Shown here piece after piece: positions 49,068 through 57,798 of a DNA stretch of 64,000 nucleotides; position 1 is the stretch's first letter; every line of letters starts with the position of its first letter. Position numbers and translations under genes: made by a program. Below the pieces are notes generated by a model. It was not told the DNA's origin and ran no database searches. It saw nothing but the letters and a program-made list of their open reading frames with translations. Origin of the DNA: Lachnospiraceae bacterium (GTDB lineage: Bacteria; Bacillota; Clostridia; Lachnospirales; Lachnospiraceae); NCBI GenBank assembly GCA_028693705.1, contig JAQUUX010000002.1, positions 19,598-83,597 on the forward strand, read 5' to 3'.

Positions 49068-49131
49068 TTTACTTTTCTACCTCCTTATAGATTTTGTTTG
49101 AGGTTTCTCAAATGAACCGCAAGGCAATCCA

Positions 49132-49290
49132 AATAAAAAAACCTCCCTGAAGACAGGAAGGTTAATAGTCTATTAACTCTCATCCTCGGTAGGCGACTAA
49201 GCTTACGTTCTGTTTCCAGAACACCTACTGTCTTCGGCATGGCGATCAAATATTGTAACCATAAATGGTTTTATCTCTGAACGACCTTAG
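49132..49290 (-). promoter_or_regulatory. L10 leader RNA with terminal attenuator
   Basis: From the start near 49287 the minus-strand RNA carries the features of ribosomal L10 leaders: a GTTCTGG/CAGAAC stem region, CCTACCGAGG, the TTAATAG/TATTAA helix, then a perfect AACCTTCCTG/CAGGGAGGTT terminator stem (49140-49163) followed by seven T. L10-L12 binding favours termination. Assigned from position and the visible layout, without a database comparison. Confidence 0.75.
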
Positions 49291-49292
49291 AT

Positions 49293-49321
49293 AGATTACC
49301 ACAAGGTCAGGTGCATGTCAA
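49293..49321 (-). promoter_or_regulatory. Sigma-A promoter of rplJ-rplL
   Basis: TTGACA (49316-49321), 17 bp, TAATCT (49293-49298), minus strand. It lies between capA and the L10 leader, explaining how rplJL is expressed independently of rplKA. Confidence 0.65.
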
Positions 49322-49328
49322 TAGTTTT

Positions 49329-50600
49329 TTATGGTAATTGTAGATATCCGTCAGCGTCAATAGTTACGTTTGTGGATATCTGCTGCATATAGGAAAGCAC
49401 TCTTTCTTTTTCGAAGCCATCTAACAAGGTCGCATGGCAGCCTTCCTGCAATACCGGCACAAACTGGAAAGATTGCAGTTTGTCATTTGCTATTTCTACT
49501 TTTACCAAACAGGTATCAACTTTTTTAGAATTAAATAAGTAATTTCCAAGGCTGTAAATCACCGGAACGCCATCCACAATATCAATCTGCTGCAATACAT
49601 GAGGATGATCTCCTATAATCAAATCTGCTCCTGCGTCTGCGATTTTCCCCACCTGGTCCAACTGTGCCCAATCAGGCGCTGCATCATTTTCAGTACCCCA
49701 ATGTACATATACTACAACGAAATCACTGTTTTGTTTTGCCTCTCCAATAACTTCCAAAAGTTTTGTAGGATCCCAGCACCTGAACACACCAGGGGTAACA
49801 GCTGTGGCTCCCTTTGTATCCGGGATATCCAGTCTTTCAATCTGAGTGGCTGACACAACAGCAATTTTTGTATCATTTATAATAAAATATGCAGGATGGG
49901 AAGCCTCTTCCAGATTTCTGCCTGCACCCACATGAGGCATTCCCAGTGCATCCAGAGTATCCAGACTATCTAGAAGGGAAACCTCTCCAAAATCGCTTGC
50001 ATGATTATTAGCAAGTGTAACAATATCTACTCCCATTTCCTGCAGATAAGAAGCTGTTTCCGGAACAGCACGAAAGGTATACAATTTTCCCTCCAGAGGT
50101 GTGCCTCTCTCAGTATATGGAAATTCATTATTTAACATAAAAATATCTGCAGCCTGCATTTCTTCCCATAAAGGAGCAGAAAATGCTGATTTAATTCCAT
50201 TTCCGGATCTTTCTATAGTTGACATAACTGCATATTGTTTATCAAATAAAATATCTCCGGCAAAAGCCATAGTGATCTTATCCGGATCGGCTGCTTCTTT
50301 TGCATATATATGATTCTCTGCCATCTTTTCCGTGTCTTTTAAGACCGCACCATAGCGAGAGTTATCTTCTTCTTTTAATTTTTCTTCTACTTTTTCAATT
50401 TTTTCTCCAACCACCTGTATAATATTTTCGCCGGCGCTTCCACCGGATTCCTCACCGGCCTGATTAATCGCTGCCACCAATTCAGACGGGCCAATCCACA
50501 CTACCAGTAAGATGCAGCCAAGTGTCAATACGCCCAGCAGGCTAAACCAGAATACCAGCAGAAAATCTATTTTACTTTTCTTTTTATGATTATTTGTCAT
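49329..50600 (-). CDS. CapA-family metallophosphatase-like protein (poly-gamma-glutamate capsule type)
   Basis: 423 residues with one N-terminal membrane anchor (about 10-35), an acidic linker, then a PGA_cap domain: the motif FAGDILFDKQYAV near residue 113, NNEFPYTE, LANNHASDFGE, GDHPHVLQQIDIV and YSLGNYLF, a calcineurin-like layout. Members are linked with poly-gamma-glutamate capsule synthesis, but a pgsBCA set is not here and the fold is shared by other phosphatases, so the role is inferred. Unusual location: between rplA and rplJ, interrupting the normal rplKAJL order. Probably its own transcription unit. Confidence 0.82.
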   Translation of the reverse strand: MTNNHKKKSKIDFLLVFWFSLLGVLTLGCILLVVWIGPSELVAAINQAGEESGGSAGENIIQVVGEKIEKVEEKLKEEDNSRYGAVLKDTEKMAENHIYAKEAADPDKITMAFAGDILFDKQYAVMSTIERSGNGIKSAFSAPLWEEMQAADIFMLNNEFPYTERGTPLEGKLYTFRAVPETASYLQEMGVDIVTLANNHASDFGEVSLLDSLDTLDALGMPHVGAGRNLEEASHPAYFIINDTKIAVVSATQIERLDIPDTKGATAVTPGVFRCWDPTKLLEVIGEAKQNSDFVVVYVHWGTENDAAPDWAQLDQVGKIADAGADLIIGDHPHVLQQIDIVDGVPVIYSLGNYLFNSKKVDTCLVKVEIANDKLQSFQFVPVLQEGCHATLLDGFEKERVLSYMQQISTNVTIDADGYLQLP

Positions 50601-50682
50601 GTAGTCCTCACAGGTGCCTGACTATTTTTAGTCTTATTCTTTATTTATGGCTTTCTATATTTACAGTTATCCTTATTATAAC

Positions 50683-50713
50683 AAAAAAGAGCACGGTATG
50701 CACCGTGCTCTTT
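50683..50713 (-). terminator. Terminator after rplA
   Basis: AAAGAGCACGGT-GCAT-ACCGTGCTCTTT on the minus strand followed by T6. It closes the rpmG-secE-nusG-rplK-rplA unit. Confidence 0.88.
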
Positions 50714-50724
50714 CAACTCTTGGA

Positions 50725-51414
50725 TTAGAATTTTGATGTGTTAACTTTAACACCAGGTCCCATTGTGGAAGTTAAGGTAATGCTTCTTAAATACTGACCT
50801 TTTAAGCTGCTTGGTTTAGCCTTTACAATAGCGCCCATTAAAGCATCGAAGTTCTGCTGTAACTGTTCCTCAGTAAAGGAAACTTTTCCAACAGGAACGT
50901 GGATGATGTTTGCTTTGTCAAGTCTGTACTCAATCTTACCAGCTTTGATATCGTTAATAGCTTTGGTTACATCCATTGTTACTGTACCAGCTTTTGGGTT
51001 TGGCATTAAGCCTTTTGGTCCAAGGACTTTACCTAAACGACCAACAACACCCATCATATCAGGAGTAGCAACAACTACGTCGAAATCTAACCAGCCTTCA
51101 CCCTGAATCTTAGGGATCAGATCTTCTCCGCCAACGAAATCTGCGCCTGCAGCTTCTGCTTCGTTCAGTTTATCACCTTTAGCGAATACTAAAACCTTTA
51201 CAGATTTACCTGTACCGTTTGGTAATACAACAGCGCCACGAACCTGCTGTTCAGCGTGACGTCCGTCACAACCTGTTCTGATATGAGCTTCTACAGTCTC
51301 ATCAAACTTAGCAGTTGCAGTCTTTTTTACTAATGCGAGGGCATCAGCAGGATCATACATAGTTGCACGATCTACCTGTTTAGCAGCCTCGGTATATTTC
51401 TTTCCATGTTTCAT
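50725..51414 (-). CDS. rplA: 50S ribosomal protein L1
   Basis: Forms the L1 stalk and controls its own operon in several bacteria. The 229-residue protein begins [26 protein letters not shown] lies upstream of this ATG, so I reject a 16-residue longer reading. The RNA-binding motif [18 protein letters not shown] and the C-terminal [15 protein letters not shown] are intact. Confidence 0.97.
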   Translation of the reverse strand: MKHGKKYTEAAKQVDRATMYDPADALALVKKTATAKFDETVEAHIRTGCDGRHAEQQVRGAVVLPNGTGKSVKVLVFAKGDKLNEAEAAGADFVGGEDLIPKIQGEGWLDFDVVVATPDMMGVVGRLGKVLGPKGLMPNPKAGTVTMDVTKAINDIKAGKIEYRLDKANIIHVPVGKVSFTEEQLQQNFDALMGAIVKAKPSSLKGQYLRSITLTSTMGPGVKVNTSKF

Positions 51415-51471
51415 TTCAAATCCTCCTAGTGGTTCTATCGGTACCTTAAAGATACCTCCCATTTGATATTA

Positions 51472-51897
51472 TTAGTCTTCTACTGTGATACCCATACTTC
51501 TTGCTGTACCAGCGATCATGCTCATAGCTGATTCAATGCTTGCTGCATTTAAGTCAGGCATCTTAGTCTCTGCGATTTCTCTGATCTTATCTTTAGAGAT
51601 GGTTGCAACCTTATCTTTGTTAGGCTGGCCTGATCCAGATTTCAGATTACATGCTTTCTTCAGAAGTACTGCAGCAGGTGGAGTCTTCGTAACGAAGCTG
51701 AAACTTCTGTCTGCGTATACTGTGATGACTACTGGGATGATCAGATCACCCTTATCAGCTGTCTGTGCGTTGAACTGTTTTGTAAATTCAACGATGTTAA
51801 CACCGTGCTGTCCAAGTGCAGGACCAACTGGTGGTGCTGGTGTAGCTTTGCCAGCAGGAATCTGTAACTTAATATATCCTTCTACTTTCTTTGCCAT
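51472..51897 (-). CDS. rplK: 50S ribosomal protein L11
   Basis: Binds the GTPase-associated rRNA; binding site for thiostrepton and trigger of stringent response. The 141-residue protein has the proline pair in [17 protein letters not shown] and the C-terminal RNA-binding domain ending ARSMGITVE. Full length. Next to rplA as usual. Confidence 0.98.
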   Translation of the reverse strand: MAKKVEGYIKLQIPAGKATPAPPVGPALGQHGVNIVEFTKQFNAQTADKGDLIIPVVITVYADRSFSFVTKTPPAAVLLKKACNLKSGSGQPNKDKVATISKDKIREIAETKMPDLNAASIESAMSMIAGTARSMGITVED

Positions 51898-52004
51898 GAT
51901 GGCTACCTCCTAAATAATGTGGTTAGGCGCATTTCTGCTCCCACTATGAAAAAGCAATTCTCACAGTATAAATACCATGATCCTGCGTTTTTCCGTGTAT
52001 AGTA

Positions 52005-52529
52005 TTAGTTCATCTTACGAACTTCTGCAAAACTAATCTCAACAGGTGTTTCTCTGCCGAACAGTTCTACATTGATTGTTGCAGTCTGTTTACCGAAGTC
52101 AATTCTCTGAACAACTCCGACGGTATCTTTCCAGACACCTGCTACAACTGAGATTGTGTCGCCTTCTACGAAATCTACGGAAACATTGTCCGAACGGATT
52201 CCAAGCGGTTTCACATCTGCATCGCTAAGTGGTACCGGTTTACTTCCGGGTCCAACAAAGCCTGTAACGCCTCTGGTATTTCTGACAACATACCATGTGT
52301 CATCATTCATCACCATATTGATCAAAACATAACCAGGGAACATTTTCTTGGAAACATTCTTTCTGGCACCGTTTTTCATCTCATAACTATCAACCATCGG
52401 TACTCTGACTTCCAGGATCTCTTCCTGCAGGTTTCGGTTTTCAATGGTCTTCTCAATATTGGCTTTTACTTTATTCTCATATCCAGAGTAGGTATGCACA
52501 ACATACCATTTTGCTTCTGATTCTGCCAT
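52005..52529 (-). CDS. nusG: Transcription antitermination factor NusG
   Basis: Elongation/pausing factor with a conserved KOW domain. The 174-residue product starts MAESEAKWYVVHTYSGYENK; the ATG two codons earlier sits too close to GGGG. NGN domain to about residue 115 (FPGYVLINMVMND), KOW from about 123 (VEGDTISVVAGVWKDTVGVV). Full length. Confidence 0.97.
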   Translation of the reverse strand: MAESEAKWYVVHTYSGYENKVKANIEKTIENRNLQEEILEVRVPMVDSYEMKNGARKNVSKKMFPGYVLINMVMNDDTWYVVRNTRGVTGFVGPGSKPVPLSDADVKPLGIRSDNVSVDFVEGDTISVVAGVWKDTVGVVQRIDFGKQTATINVELFGRETPVEISFAEVRKMN

Positions 52530-52548
52530 ATTCATCGACCCCGCTTAT

Positions 52549-52749
52549 TTACATTGTTAAGAAATTTACGCCATACTGGATTGCAAAATCAAGTACAGCA
52601 ATAATTGCTCCTGTCACAAGTGATACAACCAAAACTGCAACTGATTGCTTTACAAGTTGGTCTTTATCTGGCCAGATAATCTTTTTGAACTCTGCCTTTA
52701 CGCCCTTCCAAAAGTTAGGCTTAGCAGTTTTCTTAGAAGAATTTGCCAT
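52549..52749 (-). CDS. secE: Preprotein translocase subunit SecE
   Basis: Small clamp subunit of the SecYEG channel. The 66-residue product begins MANSSKKTAKPNFWKGVKAE and has one membrane segment (about 32-56) after the cytoplasmic motif FKKIIWPDKDQL. GGAG precedes this ATG; a longer TTG reading is possible but unlikely. Next to nusG, the usual arrangement. Confidence 0.95.
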   Translation of the reverse strand: MANSSKKTAKPNFWKGVKAEFKKIIWPDKDQLVKQSVAVLVVSLVTGAIIAVLDFAIQYGVNFLTM

Positions 52750-52774
52750 TTTAATCAATCTCCATTCTTGTCGG

Positions 52775-52832
52775 CGACCGCAAACTTTGGGCCGACAGGC
52801 ACAAATTTGCGTGCGAAAATTTATTTTCGCAC
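52775..52832 (-). promoter_or_regulatory. Two hairpins between rpmG and secE
   Basis: TGTCGGC/GCCGACA (52775-52797, ~9-base loop) and GTGCGAAAAT/ATTTTCGCAC (52811-52832, 2-base loop). No T-run follows on the minus strand, and no tRNA is present here although tRNA-Trp occurs at this site in some Firmicutes. Probably processing or stability elements. Confidence 0.45.
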
Positions 52833-52851
52833 TATCTCCAATTCTGGGAAC

Positions 52852-53001
52852 TTATTTGGTTTCCTTATGCAGTGTATGAGCCTTGCAGAAAGGACAATAT
52901 TTCTTGGTTTCCATTCTGTCCGGATGATTCTTCTTTTCTTTTGTAGTATTGTAGTTACGCTGTTTGCATTCTGTACATGCTAAAGTAATTTTTGTACGCA
53001 T
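52852..53001 (-). CDS. rpmG: 50S ribosomal protein L33, zinc type
   Basis: A 49-residue zinc-ribbon protein with Cys9, Cys12, Cys36 and Cys39, reading [25 protein letters not shown] precedes the ATG. It is the first gene of the rpmG-secE-nusG-rplK-rplA unit; its length puts it below many gene-finding cutoffs. Confidence 0.96.
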   Translation of the reverse strand: MRTKITLACTECKQRNYNTTKEKKNHPDRMETKKYCPFCKAHTLHKETK

Positions 53002-53098
53002 TCCATTCCACCTCCAAGTGCTGATTTCTCTTCAAAAGGTCATTTTTTTGCATAAAAAAGAGCATAAAAAAAAGACCTAATTGTCATCTCGTTTCTCA

Positions 53099-53127
53099 AA
53101 TATATCATAAGAGGGAAGACTCGTCAA
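53099..53127 (-). promoter_or_regulatory. Sigma-A promoter of rpmG-secE-nusG-rplK-rplA
   Basis: TTGACG (53122-53127), 17 bp, TATATT (53099-53104), minus strand, 98 bases before the rpmG ATG. Confidence 0.75.
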
Positions 53128-53205
53128 TGTCTTTTTCAAGCTTTTTCAATTTTTTCTTTTTCTTCTTTAATATATAGTATATCATAGTTTCTGCACTAAA
53201 TCTTC

Positions 53206-53234
53206 TTGTTTTTTTAATGCTCGCGTGGTAAGAT
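53206..53234 (+). promoter_or_regulatory. Possible promoter of the FliD-like gene
   Basis: TTGTTT (53206-53211), 17 bp, TAAGAT (53229-53234) preceded by TGG. It lies 119 bases before the chosen ATG. Confidence 0.4.
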
Positions 53235-53353
53235 TTATGTATAAAAGTAGGTTTTTATGCCCTGCACGCATTTGGTTTATTTCTGCAAGGAAGCAGAATG
53301 TATCAATCACATCTGATATGCGTGTTATTTCAAGGAAGAAAGGAGGGGCAGTT

Positions 53354-54670
53354 ATGGCTGGCTTGAACACTAATACCACTGCTTTAAATAATGTCTATAA
53401 TTTCTATCTGACTACCTATGCGCCAAAAGCCAGCAGTCCGTATGATACGCATAAGAAAAGCGAACTGCGTAACGTTTATAATTCCATCGTCAAACTGAAT
53501 AAAGAATCCCCCTTATATCTTCCGGACAAGGACAAAATCACTCAGGGATTTGCTGTTGGCATGAAGGAAAACGCCAGAGAACTCCGTAATACCATCGTGT
53601 CACTGGGCGGTTTAAATGAAGCGGATCTTTTGAATAAAAAAGCAGCCTACTCCAGTAATGAAGATATTGTTTCTGCTGAATATATCGGGGAAGATGCCGG
53701 CTCTGCTATTGCCCCTTCCTTTGAAATAGAAGTAAACTCCCTGGCTTCCAGCCAGACCAACATGGGAAAATTCTTACCAAATGAAAAAGCAGATATCCCT
53801 GCAGATACCTACTCATTTGATGTGAATATTAATGATCTGAACTACGAATTCCAGTTCAATATTAATGACGGGGAATCCAACCAGGATATTCAGAACCGCC
53901 TGGCAAGACTGATCAATAATGCCAATATCGGTTTAACAGCTGACGTACTGACCAATGATAATGGAGACACTTCCTTGAAATTGGAATCTACTGCAACAGG
54001 CTTGTTCAATGGTAAATCTTCTATCTTCACGATATCTGATGATAAAACCAGCAAGGCTTCCGGCTCTGTGGATTATCTGGGAATAGATTTTACTGTAAAA
54101 AATGCTACCAACGCAGAATATCTGTTGAATGGTGAGGAACGAACTTCTTACAGTAATGATTTTACTGTTGGTAATCAATATAATGTACATTTAAAAAACA
54201 TTGCAAAGGGTGAATCCATTACAGTCGGTTTGAAAACTGACGTGGAATCTTTAACAGATAATATTTCCCAGCTGGTACGCGGATATAATTCTTTTATCAA
54301 AGCTGCTTCTGAATATAATGAACAGGCTACAAAGGGAACCCGCCTGGCAGGCGAATTAACCAGTATTGCAGGATTGTATCAAAATGATCTTGAAAACGTT
54401 GGCTTGAATATCGGAGAAGATGGTACTATTTCCGTTGATGAAGAAGCATTAAAGGAATCTGCTTTGGATGAAAATGCCGGTGAGCATTTCGCCAGTGTGA
54501 AGAATTTCACCAACTCCCTGCTTCGTAAATCCAGTCAGGTTTCTATTGATCCTATGCGATATGTGGATCAAAAGATCGTGGCTTATAAGAACCCATATGC
54601 TACCAATAATTTTGCAAGTCCGTATATTACCAGTTCTTATAGTGGGATGATGTTTAATAGTTATTGTTAA
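53354..54670 (+). CDS. FliD-like (flagellar cap/hook-associated) protein without flagellar neighbours
   Basis: 438 residues starting MAGLNTNTTALNNVYNFYL with AGGAGGGG upstream; a longer reading of 43 residues ignores that site. The C-terminal half reads like FliD_C: ITVGLKTDVESLTDNISQLV, then YNSFIKAASEYN and LNIGEDGTISVDEEALKE. No flagellar gene is near, and no other FliD feature confirms a cap. It may be an orphan relative used on the surface. Its 3' end overlaps the convergent glf gene by 17 bases. Confidence 0.65.
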   Translation: MAGLNTNTTALNNVYNFYLTTYAPKASSPYDTHKKSELRNVYNSIVKLNKESPLYLPDKDKITQGFAVGMKENARELRNTIVSLGGLNEADLLNKKAAYSSNEDIVSAEYIGEDAGSAIAPSFEIEVNSLASSQTNMGKFLPNEKADIPADTYSFDVNINDLNYEFQFNINDGESNQDIQNRLARLINNANIGLTADVLTNDNGDTSLKLESTATGLFNGKSSIFTISDDKTSKASGSVDYLGIDFTVKNATNAEYLLNGEERTSYSNDFTVGNQYNVHLKNIAKGESITVGLKTDVESLTDNISQLVRGYNSFIKAASEYNEQATKGTRLAGELTSIAGLYQNDLENVGLNIGEDGTISVDEEALKESALDENAGEHFASVKNFTNSLLRKSSQVSIDPMRYVDQKIVAYKNPYATNNFASPYITSSYSGMMFNSYC

Positions 54671-55766
54671 GTTCTTTTGCTACAGTTTCCAGTGCTGCAG
54701 CAATGACTTTATCCATGTCATAGTATTTGTACTGTCCCAGTCGGCCGCCAAAGATCACATTCTTTTCTGATGCGGCAAGTGTTGCATACTGTTCATACAG
54801 GGAATTGTTGCGTTCATTATTAACCGGATAGTATGGCTCATTACCCGGCTTCCATTCTGATGGATATTCCTTGGTTATTACGGTTCCCGGCTGCTTGCCA
54901 AACTCAAAATGTTTGTGTTCAATGATTCGGGTGTATGGGATTTCCCTTTCAGTATAATTTACAACTGCATTTCCCTGATAGTTTTCCTCTTCCGGGAGTT
55001 CCTCTGTTTCAAAACGAAGGGAACGATATTCCAGATTCCCCAATTTATAATCAAAATACTCATCGATCATACCGGTATAAAGAATTTTCGTGAACGTGTC
55101 CTTTGTGTTCTGCAGAAATGCTTTATACTCTGTATTCAATTGTACCGGTATACCTTCCAAAAGTTTCTCCACAATAGCGGTATAACCACCTTTGGGAATG
55201 CCCTGATAAGGATCATTAAAATAATTATTGTCAAATGTGAAACGGAGCGGAAGTCTCTTAATGATAAATGCCGGCAGATCTTTGCAATCCCTGCCCCACT
55301 GCTTTTCTGTATAGCCTTTGACCAGTTTTTCGTATACATCCTTTCCTGCAAGGGAAAGTGCCTGTTCTTCTAAATTCTGTGGTTCTTCTATATGAAGTTC
55401 TGCAATCTGTTCCGCAATCTTCGCTTTGGCTTCTGCCGGCGTTATGATTCCCCACATTTTAGAAAATGTATTCATATTAAAAGGAAGATTGTAAAGTTCA
55501 TCCTTATATCTGGCAATCGGAGAATTGATATAATGATTGAATTCCGCATATTGGTTTACATAATCCCATATCTTTTTGTCTGATGTATGGAAAATATGGG
55601 CCCCATATACATGTACCTGAATATCCAGCTGTTTTCTGGTATAAATATTACCGGCAATATGATCCCTTTTGTCGATAACCAGACAGGTCTTTCCTTTTTT
55701 CTTACATTCATTTGCAAATACTGCGCCGAATAAACCGGCACCCACGATCAAATAATCATACTGCAT
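54654..55766 (-). CDS. glf: UDP-galactopyranose mutase
   Basis: FAD enzyme converting UDP-galactopyranose to UDP-galactofuranose for surface polysaccharides. The 370-residue product opens with the dinucleotide fold YDYLIVGAGLFGAVFANE, then AGNIYTRKQLDIQVHVYGAHIF, with the conserved GAHIFHT and YTEKQWG. Full length. Overlaps the next gene (55756) by 11 bases, so it is part of a small operon with glycan-type neighbours. Confidence 0.95.
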   Translation of the reverse strand: MQYDYLIVGAGLFGAVFANECKKKGKTCLVIDKRDHIAGNIYTRKQLDIQVHVYGAHIFHTSDKKIWDYVNQYAEFNHYINSPIARYKDELYNLPFNMNTFSKMWGIITPAEAKAKIAEQIAELHIEEPQNLEEQALSLAGKDVYEKLVKGYTEKQWGRDCKDLPAFIIKRLPLRFTFDNNYFNDPYQGIPKGGYTAIVEKLLEGIPVQLNTEYKAFLQNTKDTFTKILYTGMIDEYFDYKLGNLEYRSLRFETEELPEEENYQGNAVVNYTEREIPYTRIIEHKHFEFGKQPGTVITKEYPSEWKPGNEPYYPVNNERNNSLYEQYATLAASEKNVIFGGRLGQYKYYDMDKVIAAALETVAKELNNNY

Positions 55767-56529
55767 CTTTCTTTTCTTCCTTCTGTGTTATTAGGATTTT
55801 GTTTACGCCCATGTTTGGTCTCCCGCATAAATGCTCCTGACAATTCATGCAGCGCAGGTTTTCATTTGCTTCCTCCAGGAAACGTTCAGGATATCGATAA
55901 AATCTGTATTCCCATACGATGAAAATGGCTGCCGCCACGGATAACAACGACCAGGTATAAAATCCCGGCAGCATCAGAAATGGAACGAACATCATCAAAT
56001 GATCCCAATTAAAGATTCGACAGGTTACGCAACAACGATTTTTCATAAATAAGCGAAACGGGCAAAAAAACAATACGCATATAGTATCGGATACATAGAA
56101 AAAAACTGCAATTACCATCATCATGCTATTGGAGAATATTTCCTGAGAATAAAGCACTGCACATATGAATGCAACCAGTGACCAAGCTGCACCTATGATC
56201 AGGGTATCTCTTCCACCTTTAGTAACTTGCTGAAGTATTTTTCGTTCCTGCCCTGAAAATGCTTCTCTTTTTTGGTAGTACCTTGCAAACTGCTTTCTAG
56301 AGCCCAGTGGCCAATATCCCTCCACAGGCAAAAGCTGCATTATCATATCAAACATCCAGCAAATCCATAAAATATGAAAAAATGTAAATCGATCAAAGAA
56401 GTGAAATCCCATCATGATCTCAAAATCAGTATTTCCTGTTAGAAAAAAATAAACCGTGATCACAAACACCGCTACCCGAAACAGGAAACGAAGCATATAC
56501 AGTGTTCTGAATTTTATCTTACCAGACAT
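55756..56529 (-). CDS. Unrecognised membrane protein next to glf
   Basis: 257 residues with about six hydrophobic segments and short Cys clusters, notably CCVTCRIFNWDH and CMNCQEHLCG. I prefer the start MSGKIKFRTLYMLRFLF (GGCGG upstream); a GTG 16 residues earlier is possible. The family is not recognised. Position upstream of glf and near a glycosyltransferase suggests a role in surface polysaccharide, unproven. Confidence 0.6.
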   Translation of the reverse strand: MSGKIKFRTLYMLRFLFRVAVFVITVYFFLTGNTDFEIMMGFHFFDRFTFFHILWICWMFDMIMQLLPVEGYWPLGSRKQFARYYQKREAFSGQERKILQQVTKGGRDTLIIGAAWSLVAFICAVLYSQEIFSNSMMMVIAVFFYVSDTICVLFFCPFRLFMKNRCCVTCRIFNWDHLMMFVPFLMLPGFYTWSLLSVAAAIFIVWEYRFYRYPERFLEEANENLRCMNCQEHLCGRPNMGVNKILITQKEEKKDAV

Positions 56530-56610
56530 GGTAACCGCCTTATATATGTAGTATTTGTGAGCATACGAGTCTGACACCCACCGTGATATTGTAACATAAA
56601 TAAAAGAAAG

Positions 56611-57789
56611 CTAACAGAACAGTGTCAACAATTCCTGAAGTCTTTTTTCAAGCGAATGCTGCTGCACTTTTCTAAAACCGTTTAATGCAATCTGTTCCCG
56701 TTCCTCTTCATGTGACAGGTAATAATCTACTTTCTCACGCAAATCATCCAGCCCTTCGTAAATAACCAGATCCTTTCCATTTTCAAAATACTGTAACAGC
56801 TCCGGTCGATAATTTGTCAGACAGAACCCGCCTGCCGCCAGAATATCCCACACTCTGAGAGGAATCCCGCTGGATATATTCGGAATCGTTATGTTCAGAT
56901 TAATCTTACTATCATGGAAAACATGTGGCATCTCCTGCCAGTAATCTACCGGTCCGGCTTGTTCTATCCGAAGCTGCTCCGGTGCAGGCTCGCTGGAATA
57001 TAATGTAACCATGTGTTTCCGTCCCAAAATCTGTAAAGCTCGAAATCTTTCTTCTGCTGCCACTTTATAACCCAATACGCTTCTGGAAAAATACATTGCC
57101 AGATTTGCTTCTGATTCCGGCTGTTGTTCTAGTTTATAGTGTGTTTCGATTTCTTCCAGAATCCCCGGTGTTAATAAGGTTTCGATCAGGTTTCCGCCGG
57201 ATACGTTTAGCTGTGCTTCAATCACTGCATCCAGGTAACCCTTTAAATAGGGCGAAAAACTGTCTACCATAGTGTCATACTTATTTTTACCATATAAGGT
57301 TCCGACAAAGGAAATGTCGTGGGCGTATTTCTTTTGTACCAGGGTCAGTTCGTCAGCATTGTCCGGATTTGAATGTATCACCTGCTGTGTTCGCTCTAAA
57401 GCCGGTGCCAAGGGAAGATAATAAACGTGCGCCAGACCTTTATCCGCAAATTCCAGATAATCTACTTTATCAAACAGGAATAGATAATTGCAGGTATTAT
57501 AAATGGAACGATTATACATAGATGTCAATGCTGCATCACAGCTCCAACTGACATAGCGGATATGATGCTGTTCACAGACATTGGAAATCAACGTGAAATA
57601 ATCCACTGAAAATACCATATCGTACTTATCTGCTGTGAAATATTCACTTAACTGCTGTTCAAACGCTGAATCCCTGTTGGCATCCTTGAAACGTGCCTTA
57701 AAATCTGTCACCCGGTGACCGAGTGCGAGAAATGTGGCACGAATATCGGGACCGTTATAGGCATTCCATTGGTACATGAGGATTTGCAT
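56611..57789 (-). CDS. CgeB-like glycosyltransferase
   Basis: 392 residues: an N-terminal DUF3880-like half (about 1-180; LGHRVTDFKARFKDANRDSA, then RYVSWSCDAALTSMYNR) and a C-terminal GT-B half with INLNITIPNISSGIPLRVWD, the CgeB hallmark for the donor-binding region. Members decorate spore or surface glycans. The substrate is unknown. Confidence 0.8.
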   Translation of the reverse strand: MQILMYQWNAYNGPDIRATFLALGHRVTDFKARFKDANRDSAFEQQLSEYFTADKYDMVFSVDYFTLISNVCEQHHIRYVSWSCDAALTSMYNRSIYNTCNYLFLFDKVDYLEFADKGLAHVYYLPLAPALERTQQVIHSNPDNADELTLVQKKYAHDISFVGTLYGKNKYDTMVDSFSPYLKGYLDAVIEAQLNVSGGNLIETLLTPGILEEIETHYKLEQQPESEANLAMYFSRSVLGYKVAAEERFRALQILGRKHMVTLYSSEPAPEQLRIEQAGPVDYWQEMPHVFHDSKINLNITIPNISSGIPLRVWDILAAGGFCLTNYRPELLQYFENGKDLVIYEGLDDLREKVDYYLSHEEEREQIALNGFRKVQQHSLEKRLQELLTLFC

Positions 57790-57798
57790 GGTTTTCTC

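Larger units (their letters stand above)
53002..53353. other. Divergent regulatory region between rpmG and the FliD-like gene
   Basis: No gene seen. The minus-strand promoter at 53099-53127, its leader hairpin at 53037-53078, and a plus-strand promoter at 53206-53234 account for most of the stretch. The hairpin pairs AGGTC-TTTTTTT-TGC with GCA-AAAAAAA-TGACCT and lies between the predicted start and rpmG. The rest is T-rich without a clear feature. Confidence 0.6.

Noticed and set aside
52759..52851. tRNA gene between rpmG and secE
   Set aside because: Some Firmicutes have tRNA-Trp here; I see two hairpins but no cloverleaf or anticodon arm.
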